Position numbers and translations under genes: made by a program. Source: UBA11524 sp964547515 (GTDB taxonomy: Bacteria > Bacillota > Clostridia > Christensenellales > Aristaeellaceae). Taken from it: a DNA stretch of 17,467 bases. Each line of letters starts with the position of its first letter. Position 1 is the stretch's first letter. The DNA lies in contig CAZJOA010000048.1 in NCBI GenBank assembly GCA_964547515.1, positions 1-17,467 on the forward strand. Reading direction: 5' to 3'. The notes below the pieces were generated by a model. It made no database searches, was not told the DNA's origin, and saw nothing but the letters and a program-made list of their open reading frames with translations. This document shows positions 7,199 through 14,603 of this stretch, one piece after another.

Positions 7199-7278
7199 CC
7201 GGGCATGCGGAAAATTGAAGCGAACCATCCGCCTGATGCGTTAATATATTGGAAGGATTCTCCCAAGGAGGAAAGTAT

Positions 7279-8838
7279 ATGAAACGCATGCTGCTGATGC
7301 TCTGCGCCCTTTTGGCGCTGCTGCCCCTGACGGCGCAGGGGGAGTCCGCCGAAGCGATCGTGACGGCGCAATATCCCGATGCGCAGGTGGTCGCCTCCGC
7401 CCAGACGGCGGACGAGGCCTTCTTCGTGCTGGCGGATGCGGACGGTGCCCATCGCCTGTACGGCGCGGCTCTGACCGATGGCGCGTGGTCGCTCTGGCTG
7501 GACAGTGCGGATGCCATTCGCCCCAGCGGGCTGGGGGATGGCTGGAAATATCAGGACATTACCCTGACCCTGACGGCGGATGCGCTGTCCATCGGCTACC
7601 GGGACTATGGTGCGCCGGCCTGGCAATATGATTTCGCCAGGGATACCGCAGGGACGTGGCGATTCGTCCGCCTGCGGACATTGCAGGGCAGCTTCGTGGA
7701 CGAGCTGACCTTCGCAGAGGGCTGCGTTAACCAAACCAGCACGAAAACCTATGCCGATGGCGGCATGCGGGTGAAGGTGACGCCGCCCTGCCCCATGCCG
7801 TGGCTGACGGATCGCGAAACGCTGGCGGACTTTGACGCATCGGCCTTCCCGATGGATCTGGATTGGCTGTCCAGGGAGGAGCTGACGCGCGTTGCGGCGG
7901 AGCTGCTGCCCGGCTACACCCTGCTGGACGGCAAGTTCTCCTCCCGTGCCGTGACGTTCCTGATGGAAAACCCGTCGGGGGAGGTGGTCTTTCTGGGCGG
8001 CGTGCATGAAAACGGCGAATGGGTCTGGATGGAATCTGATCCCCTGCCCGAAAACGTCTGGTGCGACAGCTTCCATGCCGGGGATGGCTGCCTGCGCATC
8101 GGCTATGAACTTCCGGGCGAACCGGACGAATGGGGCGATCTCCCTTGGGTGGAGTATTCGATCGACCTGCAGGACGATGGCCGCTGGCTGGTCACGGGAC
8201 TCTTTTGCTATGACATCTACGACAATGTCAGCTTCCAGCCGGAGGGGCTGTACATCAGCATGAGCGGCTGGGTATACGGCGCGTCCACGCTGGAGAGGGA
8301 CATCACGAAGATCGTCTGGGCGGACTATCCCGTGTCGCTGGCGGAGATCCTGCCGACCTGCGACCCCACCTGGGGGGTCGTCGGCGAAGAAAGTCTGCCC
8401 CTGTATGCGGACGCGGATGGCAGCGTCCTCCTGGCGGAATACTTCATTGCTACGCCGGTGCAGGTGCTCGATACGGCGGGCGAACTGGCGCAGGTGCGCA
8501 TCGCGGACACGGACGTGACCGGCTGGATGCCCGTCGGCGGGCTTTGGCTGGGGGCAGATCAGCTTTTTGAAGATGAGGAGGAGAACGTAGAAGGCGAATG
8601 GTACACCTACCTTTGCACGGCGGAATACAACGCTCCCTGGGCGATCCTGACTGACGGGGCTCGCCTGTACACCGCCCCGCAGGAGGATGCGGCATATACC
8701 GTGGCGGAGGCGCAGGATATGTACCTGCTGGCTGACCTGGGCAATGGCTGGTATCACGTCCGAGATTGCTACGAGATGGACTGCGCCTATGTTCGCGCGG
8801 GGGACTTCGGGGACTTCGTCCCATTTTCTCGCGATTGA
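7279..8838 (+). CDS. Secreted protein with two related domains and SH3b-like C-terminus
   Basis: 519 aa. ATG 7279 follows AAGGAGG closely and opens a signal peptide (residues 1-21). Two regions, about 37-133 and 224-309, look related: each has a strand pair with a W-x-W or WSLW motif, an L-x-IGY segment and a closing DGxW-type strand, as in tandem beta domains. The last 150 residues hold two SH3-like segments, about 370-422 (ending GWMPVGGLWLG) and 457-506 (LYTAPQED, GWYHVRDC, CAYVRAGDF), which in secreted Firmicute proteins usually bind the cell wall. No catalytic motif is visible. The final residues GDFVPFSRD and the stop are encoded by a dispersed repeat, so the original C-terminus has probably been replaced or extended. 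The upstream region 7199-7264 has a possible TTGAAG but no well-spaced -10 box. Confidence 0.85.
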   Translation: MKRMLLMLCALLALLPLTAQGESAEAIVTAQYPDAQVVASAQTADEAFFVLADADGAHRLYGAALTDGAWSLWLDSADAIRPSGLGDGWKYQDITLTLTADALSIGYRDYGAPAWQYDFARDTAGTWRFVRLRTLQGSFVDELTFAEGCVNQTSTKTYADGGMRVKVTPPCPMPWLTDRETLADFDASAFPMDLDWLSREELTRVAAELLPGYTLLDGKFSSRAVTFLMENPSGEVVFLGGVHENGEWVWMESDPLPENVWCDSFHAGDGCLRIGYELPGEPDEWGDLPWVEYSIDLQDDGRWLVTGLFCYDIYDNVSFQPEGLYISMSGWVYGASTLERDITKIVWADYPVSLAEILPTCDPTWGVVGEESLPLYADADGSVLLAEYFIATPVQVLDTAGELAQVRIADTDVTGWMPVGGLWLGADQLFEDEEENVEGEWYTYLCTAEYNAPWAILTDGARLYTAPQEDAAYTVAEAQDMYLLADLGNGWYHVRDCYEMDCAYVRAGDFGDFVPFSRD

Positions 8839-9070
8839 GGAAACGGAGCATCCATGCCATANNNNNNNNNNNNNNNNNNNNNNNNNNNNNNNNNNNNNNN
8901 NNNNNNNNNNNNNNNNNNNNNNNNNNNNNNNNNNNNNNNNNNNNNNNNNNNNNNNNNNNNNTTTGCGAGGGCTTTCCGGTCGCCCTCGCGCTCCTTCGGG
9001 GGAACTTCGTCCCATTTTCTCGCGATTGAATAGGCGGACATCCCATGCGAGGGCTTTCCGGTCGCCCTCA
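8805..9070 (+). repeat. Array of an ~82-bp dispersed repeat, interrupted by a gap
   Basis: A 26-nt core (ACTTCGTCCCATTTTCTCGC, then GATTGA) occurs identically at 8813-8838 and 9004-9029, each followed by 17 loosely similar bases ending CAT. A 23-nt segment with a 6-bp stem (GAGGGC...GCCCTC) occurs identically at 8965-8987 and 9047-9069, which sets a period of 82 bp. Short hairpins form in both segments (GGGAC-TTC-GTCCC; GAGGGC/GCCCTC). The first copy overlaps the 3' end of the SH3b-like gene. Gap 1 falls inside the array, so its true unit number is unknown. A diverged minus-strand copy is at 1-30. Confidence 0.8.
8862..8961. other. Assembly gap 1 (100 N)
   Basis: Exactly 100 N, a placeholder length, inside the ~82-bp repeat array. 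The real distance is unknown and the array may have been collapsed. Confidence 0.95.
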
Positions 9071-9099
9071 ATCAGGTGGACAGAACACGTCCTCCGCGC

Positions 9100-9128
9100 T
9101 TGTGAAATGGGAAAAAACGTGGTATAAT
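9100..9128 (+). promoter_or_regulatory. ABC exporter promoter
   Basis: TTGTGA (9100-9105), 17-nt spacer, TATAAT (9123-9128). The leader to the ATG at 9179 is about 45 nt, with CAGGAGG as ribosome site. Confidence 0.8.
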
Positions 9129-9178
9129 GTGCCTGTTTGTGAAAAAAGAGAGGACGAGGTCACAACAGGAGGTCAACC

Positions 9179-10945
9179 ATGGAAAAGCAAACCCATTCCC
9201 TCCCCACGGGGACGCTCATCAAGCGCTTCCTGCCCTACTTCACCAAGCATAAGAAGACGGTGGCGTTCGACCTGTTCTGCGCGGCGCTGACCACCGTGTG
9301 CGAATTGGTGCTGCCCCTCATCGTGTCGGAGATCACCGGGCGCGGTGAGGCCGACCCCGCCAGCCTGACATGGCAGTTCGTGCTGACCATGGGCGGCATC
9401 TACATCCTGCTGCGCATCATCGATGCGGCGGCGAACTACTTCATGCAGTCCGTCGGCCATATCATGGGCTCGCAGATGGAAACGGACATGCGCACCGACC
9501 TGTTCCACCATGTGCAGCAGCTGTCCTTCAGCTTCTTCTCCGAGGCGAAGGTCGGTCAGATCATGGCGCGCATCACCTCCGACCTCTTCCAGGTGACGGA
9601 GTTCGCCCATCACTGCCCCGAGGAATTCTTCATCGCCGCCATCAAGATCACCGTCAGCTTCACCGTGCTCTGCGGCATGAACATCCCCCTGACGCTGCTG
9701 GTCTTCGCGGTGCTGCCCTTCATGCTGGGCTTTTCGTACCATTTCAACCACAAAATGCGCCGGGTCATGCGGGAACGCAACAGGCAGGTGGGCGAGATCA
9801 ACGCGCAGGTGGAGGACTCCCTGCTGGGCATCCGCGTGGTGAAGTCCTTCGCCAACGAGGCCATCGAGGAGGAGAAATTCCGGCAGGGCAACCTCAAGTT
9901 CCTTGACCTGAAGGCCCTATCCTACAAGGTCATGGCGCAGTTCGGCACGTCCAACCGCATCTTCGACGGCCTGATGTACATCATCATCGTCATGGCGGGC
10001 GCACTGCTGATCGGTCAGGGGAAGCTCACCCTGGCGGAGTTCACCGCGTATCTGCTCTATGCCACGGTGCTGCTGAATTCCATCCGCCGCATCGTGGAAT
10101 TCACCGAGCAGTTCCAGCAGGGCATGACGGGCATCGAGCGCTTCTTCGAGGTGATGGATGCCCCCATCGACATCGCGGATGCCCCCGACGCCCGGGAGCT
10201 GCAAAACGTCCGCGGCGCGGTGACCTTCGACAATGTGTCCTTCCGCTATGGCAAGGACGAGGCGGAGGTCCTCCACGGCATCAACCTTTCCGTCCGCCCC
10301 GGACAGTCCATCGCCCTGGTCGGCCCTTCCGGCGCGGGCAAGACCACCCTGTGCAATCTGATCCCCCGCTTCTATGATGTTACGGGCGGACGCATCCTCA
10401 TCGACGGCGAGGACATCCGCCATTTCACCCAGAAGAGCCTGCGTCAGGCCATCGGCGTGGTGCAGCAGGATGTGTACCTCTTCGCCGGCACGGTGTATGA
10501 GAACATCGCCTACGGCAAGCCCGGTGCGACCCGCGAGGAGGTCATCGAGGCGGCGAAGCTGGCCGGTGCGCATGAGTTCATTATGGCGCTGCCGCAGGGC
10601 TACGACACCTACACGGGCGAACGCGGCGTGCGCCTTTCCGGCGGACAGAAGCAGCGCATCTCCATCGCGCGGGTGTTCCTGAAGAATCCGCCCATCCTCA
10701 TCCTGGATGAGGCCACCTCCGCCCTGGACAACGAGAGCGAGCACATCGTCCAGCAGAGCCTGGAGAAGCTGGCATACGGCCGCACGGTCTTCACCATCGC
10801 CCACCGGCTGACCACCATCAAGGGGGCGGACGTCATCTGGGTGCTGACCGAGAACGGCGTGGAGGAAATGGGCGACCACAAGACCCTCATCGAGAAGGGC
10901 GGCATCTACGCCGGGCTGTACGCCATGTATACCGCGGATCGGTAA
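9179..10945 (+). CDS. ABC exporter, fused membrane and ATPase domains
   Basis: 588 aa half-transporter of the MsbA/LmrA/Sav1866 type, expected to work as a dimer in the membrane; substrate unknown (lipid, drug or peptide). Residues about 1-330 are the six-helix ABC membrane domain, and 345-588 the nucleotide-binding domain. Walker A GPSGAGKTT is at 382-390, the Q-loop VVQQDVYLF follows, the signature LSGGQKQRI starts at 486, Walker B plus catalytic Glu ILILDEATSALD is at 506-517, and the switch His is 542 (AHRLTT). All ATPase residues are intact, so a homodimer is feasible. No partner half-transporter is adjacent. ATG 9179 follows a good AGGAGG site. The DUF559 remnant starts five bases after its stop. 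Confidence 0.95.
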   Translation: MEKQTHSLPTGTLIKRFLPYFTKHKKTVAFDLFCAALTTVCELVLPLIVSEITGRGEADPASLTWQFVLTMGGIYILLRIIDAAANYFMQSVGHIMGSQMETDMRTDLFHHVQQLSFSFFSEAKVGQIMARITSDLFQVTEFAHHCPEEFFIAAIKITVSFTVLCGMNIPLTLLVFAVLPFMLGFSYHFNHKMRRVMRERNRQVGEINAQVEDSLLGIRVVKSFANEAIEEEKFRQGNLKFLDLKALSYKVMAQFGTSNRIFDGLMYIIIVMAGALLIGQGKLTLAEFTAYLLYATVLLNSIRRIVEFTEQFQQGMTGIERFFEVMDAPIDIADAPDARELQNVRGAVTFDNVSFRYGKDEAEVLHGINLSVRPGQSIALVGPSGAGKTTLCNLIPRFYDVTGGRILIDGEDIRHFTQKSLRQAIGVVQQDVYLFAGTVYENIAYGKPGATREEVIEAAKLAGAHEFIMALPQGYDTYTGERGVRLSGGQKQRISIARVFLKNPPILILDEATSALDNESEHIVQQSLEKLAYGRTVFTIAHRLTTIKGADVIWVLTENGVEEMGDHKTLIEKGGIYAGLYAMYTADR

Positions 10946-10949
10946 GCTG

Positions 10950-11416
10950 ATGAACGGGACAAGAAATGAACGGCTAAGCCCGAATGCACGTGCGCTGCGT
11001 AAAGCGATGACGCAAGAAGAACGCCGCTTATGGTATGATTGCCTCAAGACCTTGCCTGTCACAGTCAATCGTCAGAAGGTAATTGGGCGATATATCGTCG
11101 ATTTTTCTGTGTATCAGCCCAAATGGTGATCGAACTGGATGGTTCACAGCACTTCGAACCTGATGCACAGGAGGCCGATCGAGTGCGGGATGCCTATCTG
11201 AACAGTCTGGGACTCAATGCTTTACGCTGCACCAACCATGATATTAACCGTAAATTCAAAGAGGTCTGTGAAGATGTTTACCGGCATCTCCTGCCGTTTT
11301 CCGCCTCATCACCGCCTGCGGGCGGAGCTTTCCCTCAAGGGGAAGCCAAGGAGGACGCAGAGCAAAGCCTTCCCCTTGAGGGGAAGGTGGCACCGAGCTT
11401 GCGAGGAGACGGATGA
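10950..11416 (+). pseudogene. Frameshifted DUF559 (Vsr-like) endonuclease gene
   Basis: Two pieces of one protein lie in different frames. The first, from ATG 10950, gives 59 aa with the DUF559 start (RALRKAMTQEERRLWYD, VNRQKVIGRYIVDF) and stops at 11127-11129. The second frame then gives QMVIELDGSQHFEPDAQEAD, NSLGLNALRC and FKEVCEDVYRHLL, the rest of the same domain. Restoring one base within or next to the T-run 11102-11106 joins them as IVDF-x-CVSAQMVIELDG. The domain belongs to the PD-(D/E)XK nuclease fold; the acidic residues (IVDF, VIELDG) are seen on opposite sides of the break. After about residue 118 the second frame runs on through the palindromic element at 11301-11421 and stops at 11416. 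The region is visibly less GC-rich than its neighbours, suggesting transfer. The break could be a real mutation or a homopolymer error. Confidence 0.85.
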
Positions 11417-11421
11417 GGTGG
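11301..11421. repeat. 121-bp palindromic element (SLPLEGKV-type repeat)
   Basis: The ends CCGCCTCATC (11301-11310) and GATGAGGTGG (11412-11421) are inverted repeats with one mismatch. Inside each arm is a smaller hairpin: CTTTCCC-TCAA-GGGGAAG (11328-11345 region) and CCTTCCCC-TTGA-GGGGAAGG (11368-11387, a perfect 8-bp stem). The two arms are imperfect inverse copies of each other. I recall repeats of this kind as common in gut Clostridia genomes, often producing tails such as SLPLEGKV in predicted proteins. It lies between the DUF559 pseudogene and the fusion gene and encodes the pseudogene's tail. Confidence 0.75.
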
Positions 11422-11456
11422 AATATTGCATACTGACAACACAAGGAGGAACAAGC

Positions 11457-12914
11457 ATGCTTCTGGAGAAGGCCGTTCAGGCTGATTTCGCCGCCGTGTG
11501 CGCATTGTATCAGGCGGTGTGTGCGGATATGCGCGCCCATGGGAATCATCAGTGGCAGTGGGGCGGTTATCCCAACGAGACGCTGGTGCAGGGGGACATC
11601 GACGCAGGGACGCTCTATGTCCTGCGTCAGGAGGGGCAGATCGCTGCCGTGGCGGCGGCGGACACCTGCTTTGAGCCGGTGTACGACGAGGTCAACTGGC
11701 TCTTCGGCATCAGACCCGGTTCGTTCCACCGCTTTGCCCTCGCCCCGCAGGCGCAGGGTCACGGGCTGGGACGCAAGCTCCTGATGGAGCTGCTCGACAT
11801 CCTGCGCGGCCTGGGCTGCGACAGCCTGCGCTGCGACACCTTCAGCGAGAATCACCGTGCCCTGGCGCTCTACCGCAGCCTGGGCATGCGCGATGCCGGC
11901 GCTGTGTATTATGAGGGCGAGGGGGACGGCAAGCCCTTCCTGACCCTGGAAATGCCCCTGACGGAGGACTGCCCGCTGCTGCCCCTGCGCATGCATCCGG
12001 CCTTTCGGGGCGGCAAGCTGACCCCGTGGGGCGGCGAGAAGCTGCGCACGGTGTACGGCAAGCCCATCGCGGAGGTGCCCACGGGCGAGAGCCTGGAGGT
12101 CAGCTGCATCCCGGGGCTGGAGTCCGCCGATGATACCGGCGTGAAGCTGCCCGAGCTCATCGCGAAATACGGCGCGAGGTTCACCGGGAAATACGCCGCA
12201 GAGACCTTCCCCCTGCTGCTCAAATTCATCGACGCGGCGGAATCCCTTTCCGTTCAGGTGCACCCGGACGATGCCTACGCCCACGCGCATGAGAACGGCA
12301 AGCTGGGCAAGACCGAGGCCTGGCTCATCCTGGATGCGCCGCAGGGCAGTCAGCTGGTGTATGGCATCCGTCAGGGCACGACATTGGCGGAGCTGCGCAC
12401 GGCCTGTGAGGCGGGTGCGGCGGTCGAGCCCCTGCTGCGCCGCGTGGATGTCAAGCCGGGCGACGTGTGCTTCATCCCGGCGGGCTGCGTCCATGCCATC
12501 GGCGCGGGCATCATGCTCTATGAGATCCAGCAGTCCTCCGACGTGACCTATCGCTTTTACGACTGGGATCGGGTGGACAAGCAGGGCAAGCGCCGCGAGC
12601 TGCACATCGATAAGGCGCTGGACGTGACCGATCTGGCCTTCACCCTCGATCCCATTCCCGCGCCGGACAGTCCTCTTGCGCGCGTGCTGGACGAGAAGTA
12701 CTTCACGCTGGACCTGATGAAGCCGGACGGCGAGCAGCCCGTGCCAGACATCAGCCACTTTGGCCTGCTGACGGCGCTGGATGACGGCCTGACGCTGACC
12801 TGGCCGGGCGGACGGCGCGCACTGCACAAGGGCGAGAGCCTCTTCGTGCCGGCGACCGCCCCCGCGCTGACCCTTGCGGGCAAGGGACGCGCTGCGCTGT
12901 CCATGCCGCGCTGA
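11457..12914 (+). CDS. manA: GNAT acetyltransferase fused to type I phosphomannose isomerase
   Basis: 485 aa in one open frame. ATG 11457 follows AAGGAGGA. Residues 1-165 are a GNAT N-acetyltransferase: the acetyl-CoA loop Q-GH-G-L-G lies at 100-105, followed by the DTFSENHRALALYRSLGM helix and strand typical of the fold. Residues 172-485 are a type I mannose-6-phosphate isomerase, which interconverts mannose-6-phosphate and fructose-6-phosphate: WGGEKL (191-196), zinc ligands Gln267, His269 (SVQVHPDD), Glu287 (KTEAW) and His346 (PAGCVHAIGAG), and Arg366 (TYRFYDW). All expected ligands are present and the isomerase half has a normal length. No ribosome site precedes the internal ATG codons near the junction (codons 166 and 179), so the fusion appears real. 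Gene symbol refers to the isomerase half. A small membrane protein gene follows after 8 nt. Confidence 0.9.
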   Translation: MLLEKAVQADFAAVCALYQAVCADMRAHGNHQWQWGGYPNETLVQGDIDAGTLYVLRQEGQIAAVAAADTCFEPVYDEVNWLFGIRPGSFHRFALAPQAQGHGLGRKLLMELLDILRGLGCDSLRCDTFSENHRALALYRSLGMRDAGAVYYEGEGDGKPFLTLEMPLTEDCPLLPLRMHPAFRGGKLTPWGGEKLRTVYGKPIAEVPTGESLEVSCIPGLESADDTGVKLPELIAKYGARFTGKYAAETFPLLLKFIDAAESLSVQVHPDDAYAHAHENGKLGKTEAWLILDAPQGSQLVYGIRQGTTLAELRTACEAGAAVEPLLRRVDVKPGDVCFIPAGCVHAIGAGIMLYEIQQSSDVTYRFYDWDRVDKQGKRRELHIDKALDVTDLAFTLDPIPAPDSPLARVLDEKYFTLDLMKPDGEQPVPDISHFGLLTALDDGLTLTWPGGRRALHKGESLFVPATAPALTLAGKGRAALSMPR

Positions 12915-12922
12915 ACGGAAAA

Positions 12923-13248
12923 ATGAAAGACAAGCTGAATTCCATGCTGACCCGCCTGAGGGCGAACCTGACCGGCGAGAAGCTGAAGCAGAACCTCAAA
13001 AAGGCGCTCCAGTTCATCGCGAACCCGCGTCTGCTGCTGTGCTTCCTGATCGGGTGGATGATTACCAACGGCTGGTCGTACATCCTCTTCGGGGTGGGGA
13101 CGTATCTGGAGATCGATTGGATGATGGCGGTCTCCGGGGCATACCTGACCCTGCTGTGGCTGCCCTTCACGCCGGAGAAGATCATCACCTGTGCCATTGC
13201 CATCGCGCTGCTGCGCTGGCTCTTCCCGGGCGACCAGAAGACCCTGGC
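12923..13248 (+). CDS. Small membrane protein, 3' end lost in gap
   Basis: 108 residues are readable before gap 2. A basic, amphipathic N-terminus (about 1-35) is followed by a membrane segment LLLCFLIGWMITNGWSYILFGVG (about 37-59), a second (about 67-83) and a third (about 87-101, IITCAIAIALLRWLFPG), ending in GDQKTL at the gap. I recall a widespread uncharacterised Firmicute family with the same LPFTPEKIIT...LLRWLFPGDQKTL ending, in which the protein finishes soon after; if so only a few residues are missing. It begins 8 nt after the fusion gene with no strong ribosome site, so it is probably translated from the same mRNA. Confidence 0.8.
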
Positions 13249-13348
13249 NNNNNNNNNNNNNNNNNNNNNNNNNNNNNNNNNNNNNNNNNNNNNNNNNNNN
13301 NNNNNNNNNNNNNNNNNNNNNNNNNNNNNNNNNNNNNNNNNNNNNNNN
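13249..13348. other. Assembly gap 2 (100 N)
   Basis: Exactly 100 N. The left flank is coding sequence of the small membrane protein; the right flank is AT-rich repeat-like sequence. True length unknown. Confidence 0.95.
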
Positions 13349-13370
13349 GCATCGGCAAAACACTTTCAAT

Positions 13371-13400
13371 TCATCATTACGAATTCATAATTCCTGATTT
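13371..13400. repeat. AT-rich AATTC..AATTCCTGATT repeat fragment
   Basis: The segment contains AATTCATAATTCCTGATT, which matches AATTCCCAATTCCTGATT at 15897-15914 except for two bases. Both copies sit beside assembly gaps in an otherwise GC-rich window, as expected for a high-copy intergenic repeat. Confidence 0.55.
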
Positions 13401-13433
13401 GACAACATGCCAAGAGCGAAAGGAAACAATGCC

Positions 13434-14393
13434 ATGCGCCAACTGATCCCTGCCTATGAATTCCGCCGCCGTGCGCGCGTGCGGATGAAGCCCGTGCTGC
13501 CCATCCTGGTGCTGGTGGCGCTCATCGCGACGCTGCCCAGCCTCATCAGCAGCACCGTGATGCTCCTGGCGGACGCCAATCCCACCGTCCTGTCCGCCGA
13601 CCTGCTCAACCGCATGCTGCAGGTGGTGGAGGACACCTCCCTGACGGACACGCAGATCGCCACTGCCCTGTCCGCCGCGCAGGAGAACTACTATGTGTCG
13701 CTGGAGGCCTTCCTGGAGGACAAGGGGCCGCTCCTGTGCGGACTGCTGCTCTTCGTGAGCGTCCTCGGCCCGGTGCTGAACCTCGGGCTCATCAACGCCT
13801 ACCTGCATGCGCTGCGCAAGAAGGAATTCACCCCGGCCATCGCCCTGAGCCGCATGTCCTCCATCCTCAGGGTGCTGGGGCTGTATCTCCTCATCGGGCT
13901 GAAGCTGCTGGCGTGGATGCTCCCCGGCATCGCGGCATCCATCGGCGGCGTGCTGATGATGTTCTTCAGCAACGCCGATATGGGCCTCCTGCTGATCCTT
14001 GCGGGTCTCATCGCGAGCTGCGTCATGGGCATCATGGCGACGTATCGCTATGCCATGTCGATCTATTTCATGGCGGACGACCCCACCACGCCCATCCGCG
14101 AATGCATCCGCCGCAGCAAGGAGGTCATGCAGAAGCGCAAGATGGAGCTGTTCAGCCTGGAGATCTCCTTCATCGGCTGGCACGTCCTCCTCAACCTGGC
14201 GCAGCAGCTGCTCATTGGCCTCTGCGGCGCGGTCATCGGTCAGACCCTGGGCATGTTCGCCGCCCTTTTCCTCACGGTGTATACCGGCTGCGCGATGACG
14301 GCGTTCTATCAGGCGTATGCCTGCGGCCGGGAGGACTATGTGGAGGACGAAACCGACACGGCGGACACCGAAACCGGAAAAATGACGGATTAA
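13434..14393 (+). CDS. DUF975 family integral membrane protein
   Basis: 319 aa. I chose ATG 13434 because AAAGGA lies at 13419-13424; an upstream in-frame ATG at 13407 has no ribosome site. The protein has a short basic N-terminus, a membrane segment (about 17-42), an extracytoplasmic stretch (about 43-95), then several further segments with the conserved-looking blocks YRYAMSIYFMADDP and ECIRRSKEVMQKRKMELFSLEISFIGW, and a polar acidic tail. This order is that of DUF975, a widespread Firmicute membrane family of unknown function. The promoter is not visible and may lie in gap 2. Confidence 0.88.
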   Translation: MRQLIPAYEFRRRARVRMKPVLPILVLVALIATLPSLISSTVMLLADANPTVLSADLLNRMLQVVEDTSLTDTQIATALSAAQENYYVSLEAFLEDKGPLLCGLLLFVSVLGPVLNLGLINAYLHALRKKEFTPAIALSRMSSILRVLGLYLLIGLKLLAWMLPGIAASIGGVLMMFFSNADMGLLLILAGLIASCVMGIMATYRYAMSIYFMADDPTTPIRECIRRSKEVMQKRKMELFSLEISFIGWHVLLNLAQQLLIGLCGAVIGQTLGMFAALFLTVYTGCAMTAFYQAYACGREDYVEDETDTADTETGKMTD

Positions 14394-14404
14394 ACAGGCG
14401 AAAA

Positions 14405-14465
14405 TGCAAAAATGCCCGGACGAAGTGGCCTGAATGGCGGCTCTGTCCGGGCGTTTGCAGTTTTA
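14405..14465 (+). terminator. Intrinsic terminator after the DUF975 gene
   Basis: GCCCGGAC (14414-14421) pairs with GTCCGGGC (14445-14452), extended by TGCAAA/TTTGCA on the outside; the 23-nt loop has its own small GCC/GGC stem. A T-rich stretch (TTTTATTT) follows from 14461. It begins 12 bases after the stop codon. Confidence 0.7.
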
Positions 14466-14499
14466 TTTCGCGGAATATGCATTTTCACTGCTTTTGCTA

Positions 14500-14528
14500 T
14501 TGATTTTGGCGGAATCCGGCAGTATAAT
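14500..14528 (+). promoter_or_regulatory. Aminotransferase promoter
   Basis: TTGATT (14500-14505), 17-nt spacer, TATAAT (14523-14528). It leaves a leader of about 70 nt before the ATG at 14604 in which I see no clear riboswitch or attenuator. Confidence 0.8.
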
Positions 14529-14603
14529 GGGGGTCATGGCGCGGCAAAGGGAATGTCAGCCGTGTCAGAAAAACAAGAACGATCTTCCAGGAGGCCGCCG
14601 TCC

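Noticed and set aside
4901..7228. A 775-codon open frame on the minus strand opposite the five-repeat gene
   Set aside because: It has no ribosome site or signal peptide and is rich in His, Arg, Gly and Ala in the way expected from the complement of GC-rich coding sequence; the plus-strand gene has promoter, ribosome site, signal peptide and terminator.
8805..9070. A possible CRISPR array from regularly spaced repeats
   Set aside because: The units are about 82 bp with no unique spacers of constant length, both parts of the unit repeat, copies occur elsewhere in inverted orientation, and no cas gene is present.
11256..12827. A 523-codon minus-strand frame opposite the GNAT-PMI fusion
   Set aside because: It has no start signals and no recognisable domain, while the plus strand carries two complete conserved domains.
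13407..13433. Upstream start of the DUF975 gene at 13407
   Set aside because: There is no ribosome site before it, whereas AAAGGA is well placed before the ATG at 13434.
14535..14603. A riboswitch or attenuator in the aminotransferase leader
   Set aside because: The leader is about 70 nt and shows no strong alternative stems or T-run.
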